Program-made: the position numbers and the translations under genes
Shown here: positions 31,314 through 38,650 of the stretch, piece after piece
How the letters are laid out: every line of letters begins with the position of its first letter
Numbering within the stretch: position 1 is the first letter of the stretch
The notes under the pieces: model-generated
Seen by the model: only the letters and a program-made list of their open reading frames with translations
What the model was told of the DNA's origin: nothing
Database searches by the model: none
Assembly: GCA_014338185.1 (NCBI GenBank)
Contig: QUBV01000025.1
Location: forward strand, 1 to 38,650
Length of the DNA: 38,650 bases
Direction of reading: 5' to 3'
From: Lysobacterales bacterium
GTDB lineage: Bacteria; Pseudomonadota; Gammaproteobacteria; Xanthomonadales; Rhodanobacteraceae

Positions 31314-33233
31314 TCAGTCGTGCGCCGCCTCGCGCAGGAACGCGACCACCTCGGCCAGCGCGCGCGTGCGCGGCATCGGCGGCAGGCTGGCGAGGAACAG
31401 CTTGCCGTAGGCGCGCGTGCACAGGCGCGGATCGCACAGCACGATCACGCCGCGGTCGTGGATGTCGCGGATGAGGCGGCCCGCGCCCTGACGCAGCGCG
31501 ATCACCGCATTGGGCACCTGCCAGTCGAAGAATGGATTGGCACCGGCTTCGCGCAGCGCCTCCAGCCGCGCCAGCAGCACCGGATCGTCGGGCGAGGCGA
31601 AGGGCAGTTTGTCGATCACCACCACGCTGAGCGCATCGCCCGCCACATCGACGCCTTCCCAGAAGCTCGCCGCGCCGAGCAGCAGGCCGTTGCCCGAAGT
31701 GCGGAATTGCTCCAGCAGCAGGCTGCGCGGCGCGCTGCCCTGCACGAACAGCGGAAACGCGCTGTGCTGCGCCAGCCACTCCGCCGCGCGGCGCAGAGCC
31801 CGATGCGAGGTGAACAGCAGGAACGCGCGTCCGCGCGACGCCTCCAGCACCGGCAGCACCGTCGCCAGCATGCGTTCGCTGTAGTCCTCGGCCCCCGGAT
31901 CGGGCAGGCCTTCGGGCAGCCAGGCGAGCGCCTGCCGCGCGTAGTCGAACGGGCTGTCGACCGCGAGCTCGACCGGATCGACGAGGCCGAGCTGGCGCGA
32001 GAAATGCTCGAAGCGCCCAGCGACCGTGAGCGTGGCCGAAGTGAAGATCCACGCGGCCTGGCTGTGTTCGCGCAGTTCGCGCAGCGGCTGGGCGATGTCG
32101 AGCGGGGTGGCGTGGAAGGTGAAGCCGTGCGCGCTCAGCTCGTACCAGTACACGGTGTCGCGCGCGTGCGCATCGAGCAGGTGCGCAAGCCGCGCCGCGT
32201 GTTCGAGTGTGCGCTCGTGCACGCTGTCGAGGCCGCGGCTGCGCCCACCCTGCTGCTCCAGCACCGTCGCCAGTGCATCGAGCGCGGCGCAGAGCGCAGC
32301 CAGTTCGGCCTCGACCGCCGCATCGCGCTCGATCTGCATGAATGCGCCCTTGGCCGGGAAACGATCCAGCGCCAGGCGCAGGCGCTTGAGCGTGTCGTTG
32401 AGCTGGGCCAGCGGCTCGCGCAGCAGCGCGGCCGCACCGCTCACGCTCGCGCATTCGGCCAGCGCATCGCCCGCCAGCTCGGCCAGTTGCCGCGCCGACA
32501 GGTTGACCGAGAAGAACTGCCCCGCAAGGTCGGGAATCTGGTGCGCCTCGTCGAGGATGAACGCGTGGGCGCCGGGCAGGATTTCGCCAAAGCCTTCCTG
32601 CTTGATCGCGAGGTCGGCGAACAGCAGGTGGTGGTTGACCACCACGAGGTCGGCCTCCTGCGCCGCGCGCCGCGCCTTGACCACGAAGCAGTCGTGGAAC
32701 AGCGGGCATTCGGCGCCGAGGCAGTTCTCGGTGGTCGAGGTCACGCGCGGCCACAGCGGCGAATCCTCGGGCACCGCGTCGAGCTCGGCGCGATCGCCGC
32801 TGGTGGTGCGTCTGGACCAGGCCTGGATCGCCTGCAGCTGCGCGACCTGCTCGCGCGAACCCAGGCGCCCCTCCTTGTGGGTCTGCTCCAGGCGGTGCAG
32901 GCACAGGTAGTTGGCACGGCCCTTGAGCAGCGCGCTGGTCATGCGCACGCCGAGCACGCTGCGCACGCGCGGCAGGTCGCGATGGAACAGCTGGTCCTGC
33001 AGCGTCTTGGTGCCAGTGGACACGATCACGCGCTGGCCCGCGAGCAGCGCGGGCACGAGGTAGGCGAAGGTCTTGCCGGTGCCGGTGCCGGCCTCGGCCA
33101 CGAGCATCTGTTGCGCGGCGATGGCTTGCTCGACCGCGGCCGCCATCGCCTGCTGTGCCGCGCGCGGCACGAAGCCGGGCACCTCGCGCGCGAACGGGCC
33201 GTCCGCACCGAGCAGTTCCGCGGCGCCCGGCAT
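31314..33233 (-). CDS. DinG/YoaA-type [4Fe-4S] ATP-dependent DNA helicase
   Basis: This is a superfamily 2, XPD-like 5'-3' helicase of 639 aa, close in length to E. coli YoaA. Walker A is AEAGTGTGKT (GTGTGKT at 49-55) and the DEAH box is FILDEAHQIPD. The four cluster cysteines lie in NYLC, TENC, AEC and HDC, then KARRAAQEADLVVVNHHLLFAD. Motif III-type TSATL and motif VI QGAGRLIRD are present. I chose the ATG at 33233 (MPGAAELLGADGPFA) for length; the frame is open upstream through the preceding gene, so an earlier GTG at 33245 is possible. The gene follows a TPR lipoprotein gene by 43 bp and is probably cotranscribed. A role in replication-linked repair is inferred from the family. It could be called yoaA, but DinG and YoaA cannot be separated by eye with certainty. 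Confidence 0.92.
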   Translation of the reverse strand: MPGAAELLGADGPFAREVPGFVPRAAQQAMAAAVEQAIAAQQMLVAEAGTGTGKTFAYLVPALLAGQRVIVSTGTKTLQDQLFHRDLPRVRSVLGVRMTSALLKGRANYLCLHRLEQTHKEGRLGSREQVAQLQAIQAWSRRTTSGDRAELDAVPEDSPLWPRVTSTTENCLGAECPLFHDCFVVKARRAAQEADLVVVNHHLLFADLAIKQEGFGEILPGAHAFILDEAHQIPDLAGQFFSVNLSARQLAELAGDALAECASVSGAAALLREPLAQLNDTLKRLRLALDRFPAKGAFMQIERDAAVEAELAALCAALDALATVLEQQGGRSRGLDSVHERTLEHAARLAHLLDAHARDTVYWYELSAHGFTFHATPLDIAQPLRELREHSQAAWIFTSATLTVAGRFEHFSRQLGLVDPVELAVDSPFDYARQALAWLPEGLPDPGAEDYSERMLATVLPVLEASRGRAFLLFTSHRALRRAAEWLAQHSAFPLFVQGSAPRSLLLEQFRTSGNGLLLGAASFWEGVDVAGDALSVVVIDKLPFASPDDPVLLARLEALREAGANPFFDWQVPNAVIALRQGAGRLIRDIHDRGVIVLCDPRLCTRAYGKLFLASLPPMPRTRALAEVVAFLREAAHD

Positions 33234-33276
33234 GGTGCTCAGCACCGGCGCGGCAGCGGCCGTGGCGCTGCGATCC

Positions 33277-33792
33277 TCACATGCGCACCGGCGGCGGAAT
33301 GCGGCACTCCTTGAGCCGTTGCGCGGCCTGCTGCGCGGTGGCGGCGTCGCCCATGCCGGTCCGCGCCTCGACCACGGTCTGCCAGTTGCGCGCGCACAGG
33401 CTGCCCGAGCGCGGGCCAAGCGTGTAGCTGCGGATCGCGTTCTTCTCGGCGGCCAGCCAGTCGCCCTGCGCGATGTCGACCTCGGCGCGCGCCTGCAGCA
33501 GGTCGGGCGCATCGGGCGCCAGGCGCAAGGCCTTGTCGAGCGCGCTCGCCGATGCCGCGTAGTCGTTGCGCGCCTCGGCCGCGCGCGACTGCTCGACATA
33601 GCCGTCGATCGCGGCATCGCGCAGCGGCTGCACCTGCACCGCCGAATCCACGCCATGGCCCGCATCGCGGATCGCGCGCAGCGCAGCGCCGCGGTCCACT
33701 GCCGGTGGCTGCGCCGTGCGCGGATCGTGCGTGTGCGCGCACGCAGTGAGCACCGACACCATCACCACAACACCGACGCCAGCGACCCTCAT
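33277..33792 (-). CDS. TPR-containing lipoprotein
   Basis: This is a 171-aa predicted lipoprotein. The N-terminus MRVAGVGVVVMVSVLTAC ends in a lipobox (L-T-A-C), with His/Thr after the Cys, so it should be lipidated and retained in the envelope. The mature part has a helical repeat of TPR type: NDYAASASALDKALRLAPDAPDLLQARAEVDIAQGDWLAAEKNAIRSYTLGP, then ARTGMGDAATAQQAAQRLKEC. The ATG at 33792 has AGGAG seven bases upstream, which decides the start against longer open frames. It lies between PBP1b (137 bp upstream, same strand) and the helicase (43 bp downstream). A scaffold or regulatory role for PBP1b, by analogy with other TPR/lipoprotein activators such as LpoB, is conceivable but not shown. 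Confidence 0.82.
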   Translation of the reverse strand: MRVAGVGVVVMVSVLTACAHTHDPRTAQPPAVDRGAALRAIRDAGHGVDSAVQVQPLRDAAIDGYVEQSRAAEARNDYAASASALDKALRLAPDAPDLLQARAEVDIAQGDWLAAEKNAIRSYTLGPRSGSLCARNWQTVVEARTGMGDAATAQQAAQRLKECRIPPPVRM

Positions 33793-33929
33793 CACGCCAC
33801 TCCTGCAAGCCATCCCGTACCGGATGCGCATTGTCGCATGCACACGCGATCGCCTGCGCCGCGTTGCGCACGCATCGGGCCATACCCGACGTGCGGGCCT
33901 CGGCCACGCGTTCGCAGCGCGCGTCGCGG

Positions 33930-36236
33930 TCAGCGTTCGCCGACGCCGAGCAGGTCCTTGAGCCGGTCGAGCGGGCAGGATTCCTCGGCCAACGGCGCAT
34001 GGCCGAGCGCGAACGGCAGCTCGCGCGTGCCGCTGCAGACGGCGCTGCTGCGCACGCCGGTGCTGGCATTGACCACCACGCGCTCGATGCCCTCGTCGGG
34101 CACCACCAGCGGCACGGTCGGCAGGCGGCGCATGAGTTCGATCCACACGCGCAGCCCGCCGGTCGCGCCAAACAGCGTGGTCGGCCGGTTGTCGTCGCGG
34201 CCGAGCCAGGCCACCGCGAGCGTGTCGCCGGTGAAGCCCGCGAACCACGCATCGCGCTGGCTGTCGCTGGTGCCGGTCTTGCCGGCCGCGTGCAGCCAGC
34301 CCAGGCCCGCGTCGTTGATCGCGCGCGCGGTGCCGACCAGCGCGACCTGCTGCATCGCCCAGGTCACCAGCCGCGCCGCGGTGGTGTAGTCGCCCGCGCC
34401 GCCGCGCAGCGTGTAGCGCGTGAGCGGGCGCCCCTGCGCATCGAGCACGCCGCGCACCGCGCGCAGCGGCAAGGCGTGGCCATCGGCGGCCAGGTACTGG
34501 TACAGCCGCGCCACTTCGAACGGGCTCAGCCCGGTTGCGCCGAGCAGCAGCGACGGATTGGGATTGATGCTGCGGCCCAGCCCGAAGGATTCGAGGAAAC
34601 CGCGTACGCGCTCCACCCCGATGCGCTGGCCGAGGTCGATGGTGGCGAGGTTCCAGCTGTGCACGAGCGCATCGACCGCAAGCACCTGCCCGTGCGACCG
34701 GCCGTCGTCGTTGCGCGGCTGCCAGCGTCCGCCGCCCGCTTGCGGCAGGTCGATCGGGCCGTCGTCGAGCACGCTCGCGAGCGAATAGCGCTGCGGCTGC
34801 GCCAGCGCGACCAGGTTCACGAACGGCTTGACCAGCGAGCCGATCGGGCGCACCGCATCGAGCGCGCGGTTGAAGCCCGGCGCGTCGACGTCGCGGCCGC
34901 CGATCAGCGCGCGCACCTCGCCATCGCGCGCTCCGGTCACGACCAGTGCGGCCTCGATGCCCTCGCCGCGCGCGCCGAGACCGTCCAGCACCTGGGTGAC
35001 CGCCTGCTCGCCCAGCAGCTGCGCCGACGGCGCCAGCGTGGTGTGCACCGCGAGCCCGGCCCCGGCCAGTGCCGTGGCCGGATAGTCACGCGTGAGCTGG
35101 CGGCGCACGAGGTCGAGGAAGGCCGGGTAGCGATCGCGCGGCAACACCGCGCGCGCGGCGACGCCGATCGGCTGGGCGCGCGCGCGCGTCCATTCCGCGG
35201 CATCGATGAGCCCGGTATCGCGCAGCACGCCGAGCACCACGTTGCGCCGTGCCAGCGCGCCGGAGGGATTGCGGCGCGGATCGTACAGGCTCGGCCCCTG
35301 CACCAGCCCGACCAGCAACGCGATCTCGCTGGTGCCGAGCGTGCGCAGTTCGCGCCCGAAGTAGAACTCGCTGGCCGCGGCAAAGCCATGCACCGCCTGC
35401 GCGCCCTGCTGGCCGAGGAAGACCTCGTTGACATAGGCATCGAGGATGCGCCGCTTGTCGTAGCGCGCCTCGATGATGAGCGCGATGAGCGCCTCGTTGA
35501 ACTTGCGCGTGAGGGTCTGGCTGCGGTCGAGGAACAGGTTCTTGACCAGTTGCTGGGTCAGCGTCGAGCCACCCTGCACGAGCCGGCCAGCGGCCAGGTT
35601 GGCCCAGGCCGCGCGCGCGATCGCGGCGAGATTGATGCCGTGGTGGTGCTTGAACTCGCGATCCTCCACCGCCTGCAGCCCCGCGATCAACAGCGGCGGC
35701 ACCTCGCCCAGCGCGACCACGCGGCGGTCCTCCTGCGACTGGCCATACAGCGTGGCGATGCGCGCCGGGTCCAGCCGCACGCGCTCGAGCGGCGCGCCGC
35801 TGTCGGCGTCGCCGAGCCCGCTGATGCGTCCCTGCGCGAGCGTGAAGCGGATGCGGCGCGCGCGCTCGCGGCCGTCGAGATAGATGAACTCGCGCCGCGC
35901 GAGCGTGTAGCGTTCGCCGTCGCGGTGGAACGTGCCGGGGGTGCGCGCGGCCGGATCGGCCACGTAGCGCGCCGCCTCCAGTTCGGCCGCAAGTGCCGCC
36001 GCGTTCATCGGCAGGTCGCGGGCGAGTTCCAGCGGCCGCGCGTACACGCGGCTGGGAAACTGCCACGACAGGTCGTCGAAGCGGCTGCGCACCTCGCGGT
36101 CGAGGTACAGCAGATACGGCGCGAGGAAGCCGATCGCGATGCCCAGGCCCAGCAGCGACGGGATCCGCAGCCACCGCCACAGCATGCGCAGCGCGGCCAG
36201 GACGCGGGAGAAAAATGCCAAGCCGGTACCCAGCAC
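33930..36236 (-). CDS. mrcB: Penicillin-binding protein 1B (bifunctional glycosyltransferase/transpeptidase)
   Basis: This inner-membrane enzyme polymerises lipid II and cross-links peptidoglycan (768 aa; E. coli PBP1b is 844). A short cytosolic part and one TM helix (LLGLGIAIGFLAPYLLYL) are followed by the UB2H domain (SRVYARPLELARD ... RRIRFTLAQGRI). The GT51 domain has catalytic E191 in VEDREFKHHHGI, QGGSTLTQQLVKNLFL and RKFNEALIALIIE. The transpeptidase domain has S467 in IGSLVKPF, the SxN motif HSWN and K653 in KTGTS. The first codon is GTG at 36236; an ATG 17 codons later (MLWRWLRIP) is an alternative. There is no Shine-Dalgarno sequence; a TACACT -10-like hexamer lies 16 bases upstream. 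UB2H is the docking site for the activator LpoB in enterics. Confidence 0.96.
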   Translation of the reverse strand: MLGTGLAFFSRVLAALRMLWRWLRIPSLLGLGIAIGFLAPYLLYLDREVRSRFDDLSWQFPSRVYARPLELARDLPMNAAALAAELEAARYVADPAARTPGTFHRDGERYTLARREFIYLDGRERARRIRFTLAQGRISGLGDADSGAPLERVRLDPARIATLYGQSQEDRRVVALGEVPPLLIAGLQAVEDREFKHHHGINLAAIARAAWANLAAGRLVQGGSTLTQQLVKNLFLDRSQTLTRKFNEALIALIIEARYDKRRILDAYVNEVFLGQQGAQAVHGFAAASEFYFGRELRTLGTSEIALLVGLVQGPSLYDPRRNPSGALARRNVVLGVLRDTGLIDAAEWTRARAQPIGVAARAVLPRDRYPAFLDLVRRQLTRDYPATALAGAGLAVHTTLAPSAQLLGEQAVTQVLDGLGARGEGIEAALVVTGARDGEVRALIGGRDVDAPGFNRALDAVRPIGSLVKPFVNLVALAQPQRYSLASVLDDGPIDLPQAGGGRWQPRNDDGRSHGQVLAVDALVHSWNLATIDLGQRIGVERVRGFLESFGLGRSINPNPSLLLGATGLSPFEVARLYQYLAADGHALPLRAVRGVLDAQGRPLTRYTLRGGAGDYTTAARLVTWAMQQVALVGTARAINDAGLGWLHAAGKTGTSDSQRDAWFAGFTGDTLAVAWLGRDDNRPTTLFGATGGLRVWIELMRRLPTVPLVVPDEGIERVVVNASTGVRSSAVCSGTRELPFALGHAPLAEESCPLDRLKDLLGVGER

Positions 36237-36252
36237 GATGAAACCGGTGCGC

Positions 36253-36258
36253 AGTGTA
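36253..36258 (-). promoter_or_regulatory. -10-like hexamer for PBP1b gene
   Basis: TACACT on the minus strand (4 of 6 consensus positions), predicted start about 10 bases before the GTG codon. It lies back to back with the -10 of the divergent glycosyltransferase gene, 27 bp away. Confidence 0.38.
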
Positions 36259-36285
36259 GCGCGCCGCGCCAGCGCGGCGATCGGT

Positions 36286-36291
36286 GATAAT
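36286..36291 (+). promoter_or_regulatory. -10 hexamer for the glycosyltransferase gene
   Basis: GATAAT matches the consensus at 5 of 6 positions. The predicted leader of about 28 nt before the ATG at 36326 has no Shine-Dalgarno sequence. Confidence 0.5.
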
Positions 36292-36325
36292 CGGCCATCC
36301 TCCGCCGCGGTTCATCCTGCCCCGC

Positions 36326-38650
36326 ATGCCCCTGCCCGACCCGTCCAGCGACGCCGTCCCGCCGCACGCCGCACGCGAGCTGCGCGTGTGCGTGCACGGC
36401 GCGGCCGTCACCGCGGCCGGACTGGATTCGTTGCGCGAACGCATCCCCGCGCATGCGCGCGTGGCGCTGCTGGGCGCCAGCGCGGGTGCCGCGTGGGCCG
36501 CGGCCGAGCACTGGCCCGAATGCGGCGCGACCGATCCGCTCGCCGTGCTGGCGCAGTGCGCGCAGCGCTGGCCCGGTGCCGATCTGGTGCTGCTGCGCGC
36601 CGACCTGGAACTGCCGCCGCTCGCGCTCGAACGCCTGCAGCGTGCACTGGACCAGCCCGCCGTGCTCGGCGCGCTGCCACTGGATCCGGCCAGCCTGCGC
36701 CTGGCTGCGCACGCCGACGCTGCCGCGATCGCGCCCGCGCGCCTGGATGCGCTGTGCTTTGCCGGCTCCGCGCGCAGCTTCGTCGACGATGCGCGCTTTC
36801 CGCAGCGGCTGCCCGCGCTGTCGGCCTGGCATGGCGCGCGGCTCGCCCGGCTCGGCGCCGCGCGCGTGGCCGAGCGCGACGCGCTCGATGCCGCGGGGCT
36901 GCGCGTGGTGCTGCTCGACCACCTGTACGTGACCGGTGATGCGGCCGACGCCGCCGGCCCCGACGATCCGCGCGATCCCGCGCCCGCCTCGCCGCTGGCC
37001 ACGCTGCGCGAACGCATCGATGTGCTGCGCGCATTCGACCTCGTGCCCGCCACGCCGGGGCTGGATGCGCGGCCGGTGATCCTGCACATCCTGCACGGCT
37101 GGGGCGGCGGTGCCGAACGCTGGGTGCGCGACTACGCATGCGCCGACAGCGGCGCCCACCACCTCGTGCTCAGCGCCCGCGGCAGCCATCGCCGCCAGTG
37201 CCACGGCGAGTGGCTGGAACTGGCCGACGCGCGCGAGCCGCGCATGCTGCTGCGGCGCTGGCCGCTGCCGCGCGCGATCGCCGACACCGCGCTGGGCGAT
37301 GCGGGCTACCGCGAACTGCTGCAGGCGATCGTGCGCGAGCAGTGCGTCGACGCGATCGTGGTGTCCTCGCTCATCGGCCACAGCCTCGATGCGCTGCGCA
37401 GCGGCCTGCCGACTGTGTGCGTGGTGCACGACCACTACCCGCTGTGGCCGCTGCTGCATCGCGACTTCGGCGACGCGCGGCTGGCCTTCGATGCCGCCCA
37501 GCGCGAGCACGATCTGGCCGCGCTCGCGGGCGAAGGCATGTTCGCCAATCGCAGCGCCGCGCACTGGCTCGCGTTGCGCGATGCCTTCGTGCAGGCGCTG
37601 CTCGCGGCCGCGGCCACGCTGGTGGCGCCCAGTCACAGCGCACTCGCCAGCCAGTTGCGGCTCGCCCCCGAACTCGCGGCGCTGCGCAGCGTGGTGATCC
37701 CGCACGGGCTGGCGCCATGGCCGCAGCCGCTGCCGCAGTGGCGGCCGCCGGCCGCACGCGCGCGGCTGCGGCTGGTGATGATCGGGCGCGTGCGCGCGGG
37801 CAAGGGCGCGCGATTGCTGCTGGCGGCGCTGCCGCACCTGCGCGCGCATGCCGAGCTGTTCCTGCTCGGCGCGGGCGCCGACGCCCACGACCTGTTCGGC
37901 CAGTCCGATGTGCATGTGTTGCTCGACTATCGCCGCGACGAACTGCCCACGCTGCTCGCACGGCTGCAACCCGATGCCGCGCTGCTGCTGTCGACGGTGG
38001 CCGAGACCTTCAGCTACACGCTGTCGGAACTGCGCAGCCTCGGCTTGCCGGTGATCGCGACCCGGGTCGGGGCGCTGGCCGAGCGCATCGAGGACGGCGT
38101 CGATGGCCTGCTCGTCGCACCGCAGCCCGATGCGCTGGTGGCGCGCGTGGCCGCGCTTGCGGCCGATCGCCAAGTGCTGGAGCGGATCCGCGGCCGACTG
38201 GCCGCATCCGACGTCGCAGGCATCGAGGCGATGGCGCTCGCGCACCGCGCCGTGCTCGCGCTGCCGGCGTCCGCCGCGCTGCGCCATCCACTGGCGCCGG
38301 CCGCTGGCGACGCCTTGCGGCTGGCCGTCGCGAGCGCGGCGCGGGTCGAACTGCAGGCGCGGCTGGCGCGGCTGCAACAGGCCCATGCGCAACTGCAGAC
38401 CGAGAGCACACGCCGTGGCGACTGGGGCCACGGGCTCGCGCGCGAACTGCGCAAGCTGCGCGAGGCGTTCGAGGAGCGCACGCGCTGGGCGCTCGCGCTC
38501 GACCGTGAACTGCAGGACGTCAAGCCCCGCTACGAGCAGATGCTCGCGAGCGCATCCTGGCGCATCACCGCGCCGCTGCGCAGCGCCAAGGCGCGCCTGC
38601 GCGGCGCGCGCGCGGCGCTGGCGTTCCGCAGCGGGCGCGTGCGCAGCCTG
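36326..38650 (+). CDS. Large multidomain glycosyltransferase (GT4 core; 3' end outside window)
   Basis: The frame from ATG 36326 is open for 775 codons to the last base of the window. Residues 18 to about 200 look like a worn GT2-type domain (LRVCVHGAAVTAAGLDSLRE, then CAQRWPGADLVLLRADLELPP); the usual Asp-rich metal motif is not intact. From about residue 250 a GT-B enzyme follows: ILHILHGWGGGAERWVRDYA, VSSLIGHSLDALRSGLP, TLVAPSHSALASQL. The donor-side domain has LVMIGRVRAGKGARLLL and the GT4 signature AETFSYTLSELRSLGLPV, then GVDGLLV. It continues into a coiled coil (ELQARLARLQQAHAQLQ ... LREAFEERTRWALALDRELQ) and the SASWRITAPLR segment common in O-antigen and surface-polysaccharide transferases. 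Sugar specificity is unknown. It is divergent from PBP1b. Confidence 0.88.
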   Translation, partial: MPLPDPSSDAVPPHAARELRVCVHGAAVTAAGLDSLRERIPAHARVALLGASAGAAWAAAEHWPECGATDPLAVLAQCAQRWPGADLVLLRADLELPPLALERLQRALDQPAVLGALPLDPASLRLAAHADAAAIAPARLDALCFAGSARSFVDDARFPQRLPALSAWHGARLARLGAARVAERDALDAAGLRVVLLDHLYVTGDAADAAGPDDPRDPAPASPLATLRERIDVLRAFDLVPATPGLDARPVILHILHGWGGGAERWVRDYACADSGAHHLVLSARGSHRRQCHGEWLELADAREPRMLLRRWPLPRAIADTALGDAGYRELLQAIVREQCVDAIVVSSLIGHSLDALRSGLPTVCVVHDHYPLWPLLHRDFGDARLAFDAAQREHDLAALAGEGMFANRSAAHWLALRDAFVQALLAAAATLVAPSHSALASQLRLAPELAALRSVVIPHGLAPWPQPLPQWRPPAARARLRLVMIGRVRAGKGARLLLAALPHLRAHAELFLLGAGADAHDLFGQSDVHVLLDYRRDELPTLLARLQPDAALLLSTVAETFSYTLSELRSLGLPVIATRVGALAERIEDGVDGLLVAPQPDALVARVAALAADRQVLERIRGRLAASDVAGIEAMALAHRAVLALPASAALRHPLAPAAGDALRLAVASAARVELQARLARLQQAHAQLQTESTRRGDWGHGLARELRKLREAFEERTRWALALDRELQDVKPRYEQMLASASWRITAPLRSAKARLRGARAALAFRSGRVRSL

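Noticed and set aside
29034-33314. Very long plus-strand open frame (1426 codons) opposite protease 2 and the helicase
   Set aside because: It is antisense to two genes with full catalytic motifs, and its product is a low-complexity Arg/Ala/Gly/His-rich string with no domain. Long antisense frames arise from the G+C bias at third positions.
36005-38431. 808-codon minus-strand frame opposite the glycosyltransferase
   Set aside because: The plus frame from 36326 holds clear GT4 motifs; the minus frame is low-complexity Gln/Arg/Ala and only its last part overlaps the true PBP1b region, in the wrong frame.
37138-38508. 456-codon plus-strand frame inside the glycosyltransferase
   Set aside because: Arg/Ala-rich product in the wrong frame. 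The true gene has no stop in the window.

Overview
The window is about 70% G+C, and its gene content fits a gammaproteobacterium of the Xanthomonadales/Lysobacterales. A Rhodanobacteraceae- or Dokdonella-like organism is my best guess. This rests on the mix of TonB receptor, propeller-type hybrid kinase, secreted S8 proteases, glutamine-dependent NadE and PBP1b, and on codon usage; it is not based on a database match. There is no rRNA, tRNA, CRISPR array, transposase, integrase or phage gene. All genes share the same G+C-rich codon use, so nothing looks recently acquired.

Layout: (1) 1-3769 (+): the end of a CusB-like adaptor overlapping a full CusA-like Cu/Ag RND pump. (2) 3854-5485 (-): glutamine-dependent NAD synthetase. 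(3) 5576-11211 (-): a secreted protein with seven cadherin-like repeats behind a possible N-terminal beta-barrel, then a TonB-dependent receptor. (4) 11343-12826 (+): a lone WGR-domain protein and HemE. (5) 12837-16388 (-): a large periplasmic-propeller hybrid histidine kinase, convergent with hemE. (6) 16483-21169 (+): two GTP-binding proteins of the DUF697-like type bracketing a YceI - cytochrome b561 - YceI cluster. (7) 21294-22697 (+): a secreted parallel beta-helix protein, convergent with a small glutaredoxin-like protein (22765-22995, -). (8) 23119-24501 (+): Fe-S L-serine dehydratase. (9) 24747-31061 (-): two tandem paralogous secreted subtilases with different C-terminal modules. (10) 31314-36236 (-): DinG/YoaA-type Fe-S helicase behind a TPR lipoprotein, then PBP1b. 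(11) 36326 to the window end (+): a large glycosyltransferase, still open at the edge.

Much of the content concerns the cell envelope and secretion: metal efflux, an adhesin-like protein, a receptor, YceI/b561 proteins, proteases, a beta-helix protein, peptidoglycan synthesis and a surface-glycan glycosyltransferase. Housekeeping genes (nadE, hemE, sdaA, dinG) are scattered between them.

The strongest leads are: a short motif, DRIF-x-D-[GD]-F-[DE], shared by three unrelated secreted proteins, at or near the C-terminus in two and internal in the third; the paired GTPases around YceI/b561; an inverse-autotransporter-like layout; and two expression patterns. First, several genes lack a Shine-Dalgarno sequence but have a -10 hexamer 6-34 nt before the start codon. 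Second, many gene ends carry strong hairpins without a U-tract, some built from the stop codons themselves.
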